Below, one piece after another: positions 1 to 13,600 of a stretch of DNA of 64,000 nucleotides (position 1 is the stretch's first letter; every line of letters starts with the position of its first letter). The notes beneath the pieces are model-generated. The model was given only the letters and a program-made list of their open reading frames with translations. It was not told where the DNA came from and did no database searches. The DNA comes from Luidia sarsii (taxonomy: Eukaryota > Echinodermata > Asteroidea > Paxillosida > Luidiidae), in assembly GCA_949987565.1 (NCBI GenBank), contig OX465115.1:15251242-15315241 (forward strand), read 5' to 3'. The translations under genes were made by a program, and so were the position numbers.

Positions 1-1866
1 GAGCTTCACCAAGCAATACTACATGTACAAGCAAAACATGAGGCATAGAATTGATCACTAAATCATAACAATCTTAATTTATACAAATCAATTTGTTGTC
101 CTCCAAATCTTGGACCCTCCCAAATGGGTCTTTTTTCTGTCAAACAATCCCTCTCAGCACGACAAGAATCAACAACAGACCCAAACCGTAAGACCATAAC
201 CGCTTTTAAAAGATTGTGACATAATTCCTTTTTTGATGGAATCATTGTAAGATAGCAATACACTCACAGATGAATCTCTGGGCGTTTTGTATCGTGATAG
301 AGTTTGACAGAAACCACACTGTCCTTGCATTGCAATGGAACCAACCCTTCATCCATAATGGTTGGGATTAAAACTGCATCTAATCTACTATAGGTCTTAC
401 TGGGCACATCACAAAAGAACTAATTTCATTCAAGTTCCAGAAAGTGTTTTTTTTTCCCATATGCAAGCATCATACAAGTGACAATGATTATGCAACAGTC
501 CAAGTTCAAAGATACTCATTCCAAGTTCAATGACATTCAATTCTAAACGAAAAAAGGTATTTAGCTCTAAATATTCCCCTCTCTGTGCATTATTTGCCAG
601 ACACAAAACCCACTCCTCAAGAGAAAAATACAAAAATGACAATTACAAAGGGCTCCTTGATCCAAAATCAATGTTGGAAATTTCAAATTGGCATACAGTA
701 ACTACGTTTACAAGTACATGTAGACTTGGCAAGTTTGCATAGTATATATACACATCATGAATTTGAACTGATCTCAACCTTAGAATTTATACAGAAATAC
801 ACACAGGTACCGTGATTTGACAAGGAATGCAGGTTATTCGACCGAGAAACAGGCAAGTGCACGATGATATGAAACAAACGGAACAGTTTAGTTTTTACCT
901 TAGCCTCCCAATGCAGTGATGCACTTTTCAACTCAGACACAACAAAAAAATTCTGACCACGATGCAAAACAAAGAAAAACCAAAGTGCGTCTTTCCCATT
1001 TTTACGAGCGATACTTTTTGTAAAGAAAGTCCTCACTATTCCTCCCCCCCCCCCAAAAAAAAAACAGAAAGCACCTTGAAACTGAAACTGATTGTATGCG
1101 CTTCAACTCAGCAGTCCACAAAAGGTGAACATGTAAGTGCATAGGAGGGACTCTAAAAGGTCCTGCTAGGATCGAAACGTTCATCCCTCCTAATTTTTGA
1201 TATTTGCATTTTGATCTTTTCAGTCAGTAAGCAATTTGCACCATTTTTGCATTTTTCTTTTAGAATAACTCCATCTGTGTGCATGTCACAGGTACAACAC
1301 GGCAAAGCCCAGAATTTTGTCTCCAGTTACATGTTTGTTCAAAATCGACGGCTGTCTCGATCCTTTTTCAAAATCAACGCATATACAGAGGAACTTTGTG
1401 CTTCTGTTGCAGGACAGCCAGGATGATAGCACATGAACATGTACATTAGACCCCAGGGAGTTTGAGGCACAGGAATACGGAGTGCTTCTCTCAAAGCCAA
1501 GAGGCATTTCATATTGTCACAAAAATGAAATACTTTTGAGGGGACAAAAATAAAAAAAAACTTTTTTTTTCTTTTTTCTTTTTGCCAATTGGTTGTATGT
1601 CTAAATGCAGACATTTGGAGTTCTGGTACATATAGGTGCGATTGATAAGATTCCCTGAGTACACTCTGGGTCAACCCCCAAGCACTTTCACGTAAAGTTT
1701 GTGAGAGATGACGGCAAGGGAGACCCCAGGGCAGACCCAGGGGGGAAAGCTGATTGAACGCACCCACAGATTCATGTGTCAAAGCTGGTCTAACCAAGGT
1801 CTGCGAAAATGTACGGCCCATGGTCCCCTTCCCCGATCGGAGTAGATGGGGGAGTATCGTGATCTC
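1..1866. other. Kinase gene 3' intron or flank; no coding exon recognised
   Basis: AT-rich sequence with several short open frames but none resembling the UBA domain expected to end an ACK protein. It is most likely the intron after exon 12. It holds one hammerhead-like repeat (1150-1260) and short A/C homopolymer runs. Confidence 0.5.
1150..1260 (+). mobile_element. Single arm of the hammerhead-like foldback repeat
   Basis: Carries GGTCCTGCTAGGATCGAAAC, followed by the tail block resembling TTTGCATTTTG ... AGTCAGTAAGCAATTTGCA that ends the Penelope-like element at 51,928. Only one arm is present. Confidence 0.6.
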
Positions 1867-1868
1867 AC

Positions 1869-4004
1869 CTGATCTTCGGGCAAATCCGGCAGCAGACGCG
1901 GGGAGGGCGCCCCAAAGACGCTGACTCTCTCATCGGCCATCGACCTGGGAGCGGGGGCGCAGTCGTCGGGAGAGCTGTAGCTGTCCGCCATCGCAGCCGC
2001 CATTGTCGCGTCGGGCAGCGACTGCTGGCGGACGAAGAGTCCGGCGTCCGTGTCCGAGTCGCTGCTGGAGCTGCGACGTTTGATGCGTCCCTCGCCCACG
2101 GGACGACGGACTCGACGCGGCATGACCTTCTCCAGACTCTGCAGGGTCTTGGGACTGAGGCTGCGGTCCGGGGGAGGGGAGGGGGAGGAGGAGGTGGTGT
2201 TGGCGGCGGAGATGAAGGCGGCAGCGGCGGCGATGTTCAGCCGGCCGTCCGGCCCGCCAAAGTCTTCCTCGTTGTTGTTGTTCAGGGTTTTGGGCGAGTG
2301 GGTGATGCCGCTGGGACTGGTCAGGACGATGTTGGCCGTGGTCTTCTTGACGGGGGCCGGGGGCTGCTGCTGGGGGCTGCCGGCCTGGAGCGGCGGGGGC
2401 AGGTTGGGGTTGGGCGAGCGCTGGGAGCGGGGCCCGCGAGGCGGCACCTTGGGCGGGGGCAGCTTCTTCTTGGGCGTCTCCGGGGCTTGTCTGGGCGGCG
2501 GGGACGGAGAGGGGCCGTCAAAGCGGCTTCGCAGCGCCCTCACGCCTTGGCCGCTGCCGGCGTCGGGCTCGTCCAGGGAGTCGACGGGGCCAAACTGGAG
2601 CTCGCGGGAGTCGCGGTCGGAGAGGCTCCAGCCCTCTCGGTGACTGCTGTCGGAGCTCTCCACGGAGCTCATCCGCTCCAGGTAGCCCGACTGCCGCCCC
2701 GAGGGGCTGGACGCCGGGCTGGCGGCCTCGAAGAAGGGGTTCTTGGCGGGCGAGCCCGAGGGCAGAGGGGAGGCCGAGGCGGGCGGACTGGGGAACCCGG
2801 CGTGGGCCGTTGGAGAGCCGCTGATCCGGCCGCCGATCAGCTTGGCGTAGACCTCTTCGGCCCGGGCCGCCGAGGCGGCCGCCGTCTCCTTCAGGCTGCG
2901 GCTGCGGCCGCACTGGCCTCGACGGGCGGCCTCGGTGGCCGGACGGACCAGCGGCACCCGCATGCTCTGGCTGCGCCCCACCTCCTTGCTGCCGGCCTCC
3001 GGGTTGAAGACCGGCCGGGAGGCCATTGGGCGGACAACGTCGGCAGAGGGTGCCTCCGATAGCTCCTCATACTCGTTGGGACTGGAGAAGTCACCGGACA
3101 AGACCTTCCGGTTGGCGGAGAGCGGACTGGAGGTCCGCTCCGAGGACGAGGAGGAGGAGGTGGACATGGACGCGGCGAAGGAGTGCCGGGCGGAGGGACC
3201 GTCCACGGCCGGGGAGTTGGGGCCGGAGCGGACCAGCGTGCTGGTGTCGATGTAGTCGTTCTCGGCGCGCTGGGGCGGCGACGTCGAGAGTCGGACGAAA
3301 GCCATCTCGTCCTTCCGGTCTCTCTGGTGTTGGCTTCCGGCCCGATCGAGACTGACCCTGGGCCGCTGTGGCGGCGGCGGCGGTGGCTCCGAGCTTTCCG
3401 CCGGCTTGCAGAGGTCGTCCAGCGAGTCCTCCTCCTCCCTGGCGCCCACTGCCGCAAATGTGGTGCCACTGGCCGATGGCGGGGAACCGGCCGACGGCGG
3501 GGAACCGGCCGACGTCGCCGCCGGTACCCGCCGGTAAGTCTTGGTCGGGTTGGCCGGCGAATCTTTGATGATCATGTTGTGCAGCGGGGGCAAGTCCGAC
3601 GATGCCGCCACCGCCGATGCGTCTTCCCCGGCCCCCTCCCCGTTGCTCGGCCCTGCACCCGCCGCTCCCTTCTTCTTGGACGACGATCTCAGCACCGAGC
3701 CGCCTCCGATGGCGCCCCCTAGAGACGTCTTGCCGCCATTGCTGCCGCCGCCCTCCTCCGCTCCTGGGGGACTGGACAAACTGAGAGAGCCGGGGCGGGG
3801 GGTATTACCTGATGTGGATGCGGAGGAGATGGACGCGGCGTCTCCGTCCCACCCTCTGATCCCGTCCTCTGTCGGTCCTCGGTGGGACATCTTCCCGTTG
3901 GTGGTGGTGCTGGTGGTGGAGCTGCCCTCTTGCACGTCCACTGTGTTCCTGCGATCGTCCCACTCGCACATGAACTCATCCAGGAGTGATCCCATCTCCA
4001 AATT
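1869..4004 (-). CDS. TNK2: ACK exon 12: long Ser/Pro-rich tail with SH3-ligand, NPF and RSxS motifs
   Basis: A 712-codon GC-rich exon starting [17 protein letters not shown]. It contains a six-proline run (about residue 905), NPF (about residue 1120, a typical EH-domain ligand), RSQSM and RSRSL (14-3-3-like sites) and [10 protein letters not shown] (about residue 1212, an SH3/WW ligand). These fit the endocytic-adaptor role of ACK tails, but binding is inferred. The acceptor follows a GA/CT microsatellite; the donor is CAG|GTGAGA. If that donor is skipped, the frame runs about 30 codons further to a stop at 1779-1781, giving an alternative C-terminus without UBA. Confidence 0.88.
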
Positions 4005-4642
4005 CTGAGGGTGAGGGTGAGGGTGGAGGAGAAGGAGAGGGAGAGGGAAGGGGAGAGGGAGAGGGAGAGGGAGAGGGAGAGGGATAGGGAGAGAGAGAGG
4101 GAGAGGGACAGGGAGAGGGACAGGGAGAGGGACAGGGAGAGGGAGAGGGTGGGGGAGAAGGAGAGGGAGAGGGAGAGGGATAGGGAGAGGGAGAGGGAGA
4201 GGGAGAGGGAGAGGGAGAGGGAGAGGCAGAGGGAGAGGCAGAGGGAGAGGGAGAGGCAGAGGGAGAGGCAGAGGGACAGGGAGAGGGAGAGGGACAGGGA
4301 CAGGGAGATGGAGAGGGAGAGGGAATATGGAGGACAGTAACCTACGTTAATCCTCTTCAATCCTGCTGGTGTGATAGTCACTTCGCACTTTCTTTCTTTT
4401 TTTAAAATAATGTGCCCTTTTCAAAAACACGCTAAACAATGAGGAACAATAAACACCTGTGAATACGCTATGTGTAAAAGCATAGGGGTGTAAGGGGAAA
4501 ACAATGCTTACCCATTTGACAAGAAAAAAGGTGAAGAATGGCCCCAGTAAAAACACTCATCCTTAAGCTCTGGTCAGACAAACCAACATACAAACTAACA
4601 AGCAAACACCCTGACAAACCGACAGACAATTGAACTAACAGC

Positions 4643-4679
<37 letters not shown>

Positions 4680-7600
4680 CTACAAACAAACAAGCAAAGA
4701 CCCTGACAAACTGACAGACAAAAGGCAGCACAAGCTCGCATGTACTCACCAGAGACAACTGCTTTAGTTGTTGCCGTGACAGCGGGCCATTCATCAGTGG
4801 CAGACGGAAAGGAAAGAAATCGACGCCAAAAATAAAAAGAAGAAAAGAAACCAAAAAGAAAGGAACAAAAAAGGACCCCAAAAAACAAAAAACAACAAAA
4901 TCATCAGATCGAAAGAAGGAAGACAAATTGGTTCACGGGTTAGCTGCAATACAGCAGGAAGTTAGAGCATAAACTTCAGTTAGAAAGTGAAACATGCAGA
5001 CGGATTTTACTACAAATATAAAAAAAAGTACACCTGCTTTGCGCAGAGGGTTGAAAAAACAAAAAGAAATAATTATTTGAGATGTGTCTAATTATAATAA
5101 TGGTACTGTAACAAAAAGTTACAGTACGTCTAGTCTGCATGTGCACGAATTAGCATGAAGTAGTTCGGTTTGGGCGGGGTTATTTGGTTATTTAAATGTC
5201 ATAACGCGATGGAACTTTAATCTTGGCAGAATTGTAATCAGACATCAACTGCTATATTTGAATAGAAATATTTGTGCAAGGGAAAAAAAAACAGCTCTAG
5301 ACGACTGGTCCAGGGCGCTCACACACTGCACGAGACCAACGTCGCAATCACTAGACTCTGTCCGCAGTCTATCGGTATCCTCACCCCCTACAAGAGGGTT
5401 TGATCTTATTAAGATGAGAGGTCAGGATGAGGCCTGTGATGTGAAACACTCCACAGGTAACTCAGACCCTTCACTTTTCTTTATTCTTCTCCAAGTTTTG
5501 TTTTCGCAGGAACGGCCCCAGAAAGAAGTGAGAGCAACCAATTTCTAGAGTGATCCAATCGACTGAAAGTGAAAACTCAATCCTGTCCGGTCAAAGTTCT
5601 GAAACTGCCAGTTTCTTAGAACTGTTTCTTAGAATACAAAAAAAAAATGGATTTGTTTTTGTATTCTGTTCACGGAAACGAAATATGTTATTTTGTAATC
5701 AGTTTTGTGAAAGCAAGACATAAATTATTTCCATCACAACAGCTGTGAGGTCAACTAAAAAAATAAATAAATCAGGAAATGAAAATAAAAGTTTTAGTGA
5801 GTCAAAAGAGTGAGCTTTCAGATGTGAGCTGATTTAAACACAAGACTTTTTGACGTATTGGCTTTTGTGCAAGGGGATTTTTACACTTTTGGAAGAAACA
5901 AAGTCCTCACTTTTGGAGGAAAAACGATCATACTTCAGGGTTTGTTTCCACACTTCAAAAAAAAAAAATTCCCCACTTTGGAAGTTTTTTCAAACACAAT
6001 CTTTTTCCCCACAAATTTGATAGTATTTTTTTTGCACATCTTTTCAGACTTTGGGGAATTTTTTTCCCCACACTATTTAGAAAATGCATACAAAACGTAC
6101 GGAAAACTTGTGAAAAACAAACATTTTTTCTATTTAAAAAAAAAGTTTTTGGAGAGAGAGAATACAAAAATACAAAATACAAAATTCAGTAGACAAAATG
6201 GAAATGATGAAAAAAAATTCTGTGATCAGAGCTTGACGTTTTTTTCTTAGAACAATAAGACAAAAAGATCACGGGTACTCACGGAGAACGTGTCCGGTGA
6301 AGGGGATCTGGCATTGTCCGTGTAGTCCGTCGTCGTTGCCATAGAGGGCGCCGTTGCTTCGACCGGACGCTGAGTCTGGGCAGCCAGGATGGGTTCCTCG
6401 GGGCTCGGCTGGCGCTCCGGTGCGGCCGCGGACAAAAACCGGCGGGGCATTTCGGGCTCCAACTTGCCCCGGGGCAGGGGCATGGGCATCTGCTCCTCCT
6501 CCTGCTGCGGATCCTCCTCCTCTTCCTCCTCCTCCGAGAAGGCGGCGGTGTCGTCTAGCAACCCGTCGGGCGGCGCTCCGCTGGCCAGCTCGGGCGTGCT
6601 GCTGGTCATCTCGGCCGGGGCGCGGCGCTGGGCTAAGGGGTAGCGGGAGGGCGGGAGGGACTGGACCGAGCGGCTGAGGGGCAGCGTGGCCGAGGAGGAG
6701 CAGGAGGAGGAGGAGGGCGAGGCCGAGGCGGAGGCCGGGGGCTGGGGCGGCTTGCCGGGCAGGACGGGCTGGTGGTGAGGCGACTGGGGCGGGGAGCGGC
6801 TGGTGGAGGCGGAGGAGGCGGAGGACACCGACGAGGAACTACTCCAGGGCTGCCGTAGTCTGCCCTCCGGAGGTAACGTCCGACTATGAAAAACAGACGA
6901 GCGAACAAAATCAGAGCCATCTTGTGACATTAAATCAGGGGTTTTTCTCAAAGTAATAAGCATACTCCCTGCCCTTCCCTTTGATCTCAACCTACTAGCT
7001 TTCCTCTTTGTCCTTTGTTTGTCATCCGTGTCCTATTCACTCTCTACCCCCTTTCTTCTTGTATCCGTTTTGTCCTTGTCACTCTGACTTTGAGTAAGGT
7101 CCTGCTAGGATTGAAATGCCAGGCCCACTAAATTTTAAGAGAAATATGACTGAAGCCTTAGCCCGAGCCTAAGCCTTCCTTTCCCAAACGGCTCGTGGCT
7201 ACTTACTAGTCGCCGCAAAACGTCGCATCGCCTTGAACACTGCCGTCTGGACCAACATGGAAGATGTGCCTGGCGCCCATGGGTTGACCTATGGCATCTG
7301 GTGTCAACCGACTAGAAGAAAAAAGAGAAAGAAAAAGAAACCCAATAAAGACCAGAGCAATATAGAAAAACGTTGCAAACAGCTTACTGACTAAAATGAG
7401 AGGGCCTGACGTTGCGATCCTAGCAGGACCTTTCTCAAAGGCAGATGCCTTTGAGAAAGGTCCTGCTATGATCGCAACGTCAGGCCCTCCCAATAAAGAC
7501 CGATTCAATGAGGGTTTGCCCTGCTCGACGTAATAAGCACTGAGTGCCCGGTGCTTTTTTCAGGCAGCTTGGGTGGGATTCGAACTCTCGACTCCTGCTT

Positions 7601-10600
7601 TCTGGTGCAGACACCTTAACCACCGAACTGGTCGAGGTCGTGTGGCGAATTTGAATAATGTATAGCGACGGGTACCGCGTTGCATCATCACGTTGAGCAG
7701 GGCAAACCCTCATTGACTTACATTCTCCTCGACGAAAACATCATGTTATATCTACAATAAAGACCAAGTGAAAAGACAAAGGCAAAGGACTTTCTTCCCA
7801 AACAAAAATAGGCAAGAAATTTTGGACTGGATAGAGACTTGAAACCAGGATGTCTGGCTTTCATGTAACTTGCCAAAAACACTAGCACATTATGTCAGTG
7901 GTTTTAGATTACAAGTCTCCGGTCAGTCAACTTTCTGTTGCTTTTTTTCACAAACACAACTGGTACGACTATGTATAAATGAAAGAAATATGGCATCAAG
8001 AGACTTACGAACTCACAGCAAATTACAAAGAGATGCGAGTATAAATCAGAATGCAGACACGAAAAGAAGAAAAAAAAAACACAGAATGGTTCACATTCCA
8101 ACAGCACTCAGTCACACAACACTCTAAAAAAAATTGTTTCGAATCGTATTACCTCCATGCTTGCTAACACCAATAACACTTTGTGTATTACAAAAATAAA
8201 ACAGAGATGCTGAAAAAATGGGGAAAGAAATCACACCGACAGTCTGAAAGGGAGATGCCACTTCAGTAGCAAACAACAATGGTTGTAGTCACAACCCAGA
8301 CACAAAGTCATCCCCAAAATATTCAGCACATTCACAGTGTTTGCAAATACACGTATCAAGATAATGATTGAAATCTGCACAACATGCCCACTGCACATAC
8401 CCGTAGCACAATGAAAAAGCATTACACTAAAGTGATCCCAATAACAAGAACTGACACTGCTATAAAAAAGGTATGACACAGCACCAGACTATTAGTTACA
8501 TGAGAATAGAACATTACGATGTTTGTTCTGGGGGGAAAAAATCAACACAAAGGATCTTATGGACTGAGTGGACATTTTGGAGCCAACTATTATCACAAAC
8601 ACTCTCACAGGTTTGTTTGTTTTTTGGTTTTTTTGTGGGGGGGGGGGGGAATGGCACCGAAAAATTTGACAGGATCGGGACTTGACCCCAAAACCTCTGG
8701 TTTGGGTTCCAGCACTCTTACCATCTCAGCTAGCCCTTAGAGGGTGTCATTCCCAAATAGTCGACTAGTCTTTGCCCATGAAAGTTCCCAGTAAGTTGTT
8801 CCTGGATTTGCATGACGGGGATTATTTGTGCTTGGTACATGTAACCCCGGTAACCTAGCAAAGGAATCTCAACTTTAAACTCAAAATTAATTTACAGGAA
8901 GAGTTCCGCCTATATTATTCACCCCAAAAAAGCGCACTGCAGTAACATTAAATCTAAGTTTGGTAACTTCTGTTACCATACCAACGGCAAATCAAAACAC
9001 GCATATGTGTGGATTTGTTTATGTTCAGACGTTTATCTACGAGGGAACTTGCAATCACAGGAATCTATTTCTCATTTCCTGCGACAAAGGGAAGTTTTGG
9101 GGACAGAATCCCATCTTTCGGTGTCCTCCCCCCCCCCTCCCCCCAAAAAATTCCTTCTTCAAATTTGGTTCGCAGGCTCCAATAGTGAAAGCCAAACATT
9201 GCTGCATTTGTTGTGGGCTTAGGAAAATACGGACATATCTCTATAAGTGATGCTTGACACAAAAACTGGCCCAGCACTAGTAAAAAAAACACTGGACCAA
9301 CATGAATTTACAAGATAGCTAACAATTTAGCAGTCTAATGAGAGGGTAGAGGAGGGGAAAGTTACTAGAGAACAAGTTTGATCATGGTTTAATTATTAAA
9401 TTTTTCGGAGAATCCTTTTTTTCCCCTTCTTTTTTTAGAATTCAGGTGAGTGAATTTCATTTTCCAGCCAGCAAACTGAACTCAACAAATTCACAACCTC
9501 CAATGAATGACAGTTTAGCGCAATACCTTAGCAAAAACATGTACATGTATACATTGTATGCGTATTGATATTTCAGAGGAATATTAGCAAATTGTTTACC
9601 GACTTGAATAAGCAAAATGCAAAAATATTAGAGGGCGTGACATTTCGATCCTGGCAGGATCTTTCTCAAAGACAGCATCACGCCTCTGAGAAAAGGTCCT
9701 GCTAGGATCAAAACGTCACGCCCTCTGTATATTTTAAGTAATTGTATCTTGTTAAATGTCATGCATATCACAGGCTTCTGGACAAATTTAGAAAGTGGAG
9801 ATAAGCCTGCCGCAAAATGCCTCCTTGTTTAGCTCGGTGGACCTGCGTCTCTCTTTCTTATCAATTGAACTTCAAAATAAGATTGGGGAAGGGTTTTGAG
9901 TTCCCGTTTCTCTATTCATGGGCTCCAACGTATCAGATATTTTGTTACCATGAAAGAAATCTTCAGGCCTTTGGGTAGCTTCTCTAAAATCCTGTCCGAG
10001 CTGCCAGTGTTTTTTCGTTCCGGCAGGCTAAGCATACAGTGCTGATGCCCCTTTTGGTAAACAAACCCCGCAGCAAAAGTCATTTCATATTCAATATAGG
10101 AAGGTTTGCAGTGACACCATGTATAAGGTCTCTTAAAGAAGAGGTGTGGTTCTGAAAAGAACCTGAGTGATAACTCTATAGGAGGGTTTGCGGTGACACC
10201 ATGTATAAGGTCTCTTAAAGAAGAGGTGTGGTTCTGAAAAGAACCTGAGTGGTAACTCTATAGGAGGGTTTGCAGTGACACCATGTATAAGGTCTCTTAA
10301 AGAAGAGGTGTGGTTCTGAAAAGAACCTGAGTGATAACTCAACGTTTTCGGCCAGTATGCTGTGGCTGTCATCATTTCATATTGGCTGTCAATGAGTGGG
10401 TAAGAGATAGTGCAGAAAAAAACCCACTTAAATCATTTTTCCAATCGTGATTTTGTTTCCACTAATTTCAGTCACTGTGCTAATGGCTGCAGACGGAAAT
10501 CATTTTGTGGATCGCGATTCAAAATGTGGCTAATTCTTGCATGAGTAGATGCGAAGACAAAAATCAATCAATTTTAAATCATGGTTTAATTGTGAACACA

Positions 10601-13600
10601 CCTAGATATACAAAAACCACAGTGCCCAATGCACTCAACCATCAAACATCAACCACCATAGAGGACACGCACACTAGTTTCCAACCAAGTTGGGAAAGAG
10701 ATTGTGGGGAAAAAAACCGAACAACAAACCCCCACAACAATCCAAAATCACTGGCTATGGCTCTGAATCACACAGCAGCCTATGGAAAGCCACTGTCAAA
10801 AGCTAGCTGGGCTGCATGCCACTCCCTCATTGACTTGCCTGTTAATACGAGCCGTAGCCAATGAATCTGAGACCATGCCTGTTAATCAACACACGTGCAA
10901 TGACATCACTGTATTACTGGGTGAGTTATGACAGCAGGAATGGGGTTGTTTCAAATTCCATTTGGGTTGGGTGGGAGTGGGTGAGGGTGGGTTTGGGTTT
11001 GGGTTTGGGGAAGTGGCCGGTGATACGTACCCATGCCAACTACAGAGTTGAACATCGGTCAGGCCCCCGAGACAGAGAGGAATTATGGGTAAAATCGGCC
11101 CCCAGTTGACAGCGCACCCAGAGTGCACACCATAGCCAGAAGATGGGAAAAAACAAAGGTGAATGAAATGAGTTAATGAACAACCCCCAGAGAGAAAATA
11201 AAAATGAAAAAGGCAAAAATAGAAAAGAAGGAAAACGGACAGGGAAAATTTGACTTAACCAAGACGTGAACCCATGACCTTTGGCTTAATGTACCAGCCC
11301 TGGTAAATTAAACCAGAGGTCTCGGGTTCAAGTCCAGGTCCAGACAATTTTTTGTCGCCATTTTTATTATTTTTAATTTGTTTTTTTATTTAATTTATTT
11401 TTTAAGGTTAATATTCTACCCCACGGAGTTATGAAACATAATAAAAAGGGAACAAAAATGGAAAAAAAAATCTTTAAAAAAGAAAAAGAAAAAGAAAAGA
11501 AAATTAGATCCCCCCAAAAGAAAAACTATAGAATCCAAACCAAAACAAGCCTAAATAACCAAATATGCTGACAGATTATAAATGATTGTATCGCCATATC
11601 CCCTCAAAATGCCACAAACTTCTGCCTGAGTTTTTTTGATTGCAGCGAAGTTTCCCAGAGGCATTTCATTCACAGGATCTTTCTAAGGAGGAATGTCTGT
11701 CTTAAAGTAGTGACGGCCCTGAATGCTTGGGAGCCGCTAACACTGGCCACTGGCCAGCAGTCTGGAAGGGCAGTGGCCAAAGCTGGCCAGTAAAAAAACA
11801 AGATGGGGGAAAAAAACAAAAGAAAAAGAAATGACAAAGGGGGAAAAATCAAGCCTGCAATCCAGCATTCAGTCTGGAGCAGGTTTTGGGGGACAAAGTT
11901 GAAGGCCACAATCAAGAAGACCCTGGCCACCTGATTAATTTGTTTTTCTCTGGTGGCCTCTTCTGGCCATCCCCCCACAAAAAAAAATCACATAGGGGCA
12001 AGGCTTAAAATAAAAATATTGCCTGGGAGTCAAATCTATTCATGGCTAAAATGAACAAATTCCCAACTCACAGGAAGATTAAAAAAATAATTGCAAAGAA
12101 ACTGACTTGAGCGAGGCGTAAACATTTAAAACAATACAAAACAATGATTAAATTGTCGAACATTTATTAAATTGTTCATAAATCATTTTAAAATTTGAAT
12201 TTAAAAATTTCAAAAAATTCAATTTGAACATTTTAATTTGATAATTTCAAAAATTTGAATTTGAAAATTTCAATTTGAAAATTTGAACATTTTAATTTGA
12301 AAATTTCAATTTCAACAATTTAATTTCCTTGGTACGTTTATAGAACAAACCCTTCAAAACAAACAACTTGTTATCTGAGTACTATATTCCCAACCGTGGC
12401 GCTCTTTAAAATTCTGCCTTTAAAATTCTGTCTGATCTTATCACTCCCCAGAGGTTCAGCAATTTCATTTGCCTGAGATGTCTCGGCGTGAAGCAATAAA
12501 TGTCAGCGTTTCCCTGTCGTATCTTTCCACTTTCTTTCATCTGTCATTTATGGCCAGTGGGGGGGGGAGGCGAGGGCTCCCTTCTCTCTCTTCCTTTCTA
12601 ATTACGGTATTAAAGAGTGTCAACGCCAACGCAAAACAAACCTGGTTTTTAGACTCTCAACCTGATTTACAAGTATGCACCATACATCGTTGCCGTTTTC
12701 ACCAATTGCCGAATTCATCCATGCACAGCATATGAAAGCTTTCTTTTAAAAATAGCACTAATAGAAAAAATGGCAAAGAAAACTTTGACTGGACTGGGAT
12801 TTGAACCTGAGACCTCTGGTTTTGCATACAAAATCCAGAGATACGTAAAACCAGAGGTCCCGGGTTCAAATCCCGGTCAATTTTTTTTTTTTTTTTTGCC
12901 ATTTTTTAAAAATTTGTACAAAAGTTCCCAGTCAGTTTTTCACCGATTTGTTGACAAAAACAGCACTAGTAAGTAACATGAATAAATCAGAGCATATTTT
13001 CTCCTGTCTACTGATGGGCAGTGTAAAAGTGTTCTGATGATACGGCAGTCTATACGGTTAACTCTATAGACTGAAACCGATTTCAGCCTTAAGATGTATT
13101 TTCTAAACAATCGCTCCTATCAATTGGCCACTGTGAAAAGGATTGACCTCCGCCCTCTGACCTTTTGCGGGCGTCCCGCTTGTCGTGCCGGAAGCCGCTC
13201 TTCCAGCGACGGAGCCTACTCCCTCCGGCGGCCGTGCTGCTTCCCAGCAGCGTGGTGTTGCAGCGCAGGAAGGTGCCAATCTTGCCGCTGGCCAAGATGC
13301 CAGTCCAGACCCCCGACTGCTCGCTGCAGATGAAGGGGAACGGTGAAGAGAAAAATGAACAGTGATGACATGCATGCAATCAACAGTGCCATCAACTGTG
13401 ACGAACATGAGAACACTGAAGAAAAAAACAGAAATGCATGAATGACGACACACTGAGTGACAGCAATATCCACGAAAATAAAATCAACAATGACGACACT
13501 GTGACCCCCAAAAATGACAACATCCACATAAGCAATGACACTGACAGTGACAACACATTGACAGTGGCAACACATTGACAGTGGCAACACATTGACAGTG

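Noticed and set aside
1339..1821. Minus-strand frame as the missing UBA exon of the kinase
   Set aside because: No UBA-like sequence and it ends in poly-Lys/Phe low complexity.
2050..3722. Several plus-strand frames opposite exon 12
   Set aside because: GC-rich shadows of the kinase tail; no domain is visible and the minus-strand frame fits splicing.
10980..11012. Telomere-like GGGTTTG run
   Set aside because: Only a few GGTTTG units; does not match TTAGGG and is internal to an intron.
12768..12905. A functional tRNA gene
   Set aside because: A B box is present but no cloverleaf or anticodon arm could be folded; the copy belongs to a dispersed SINE-like family.
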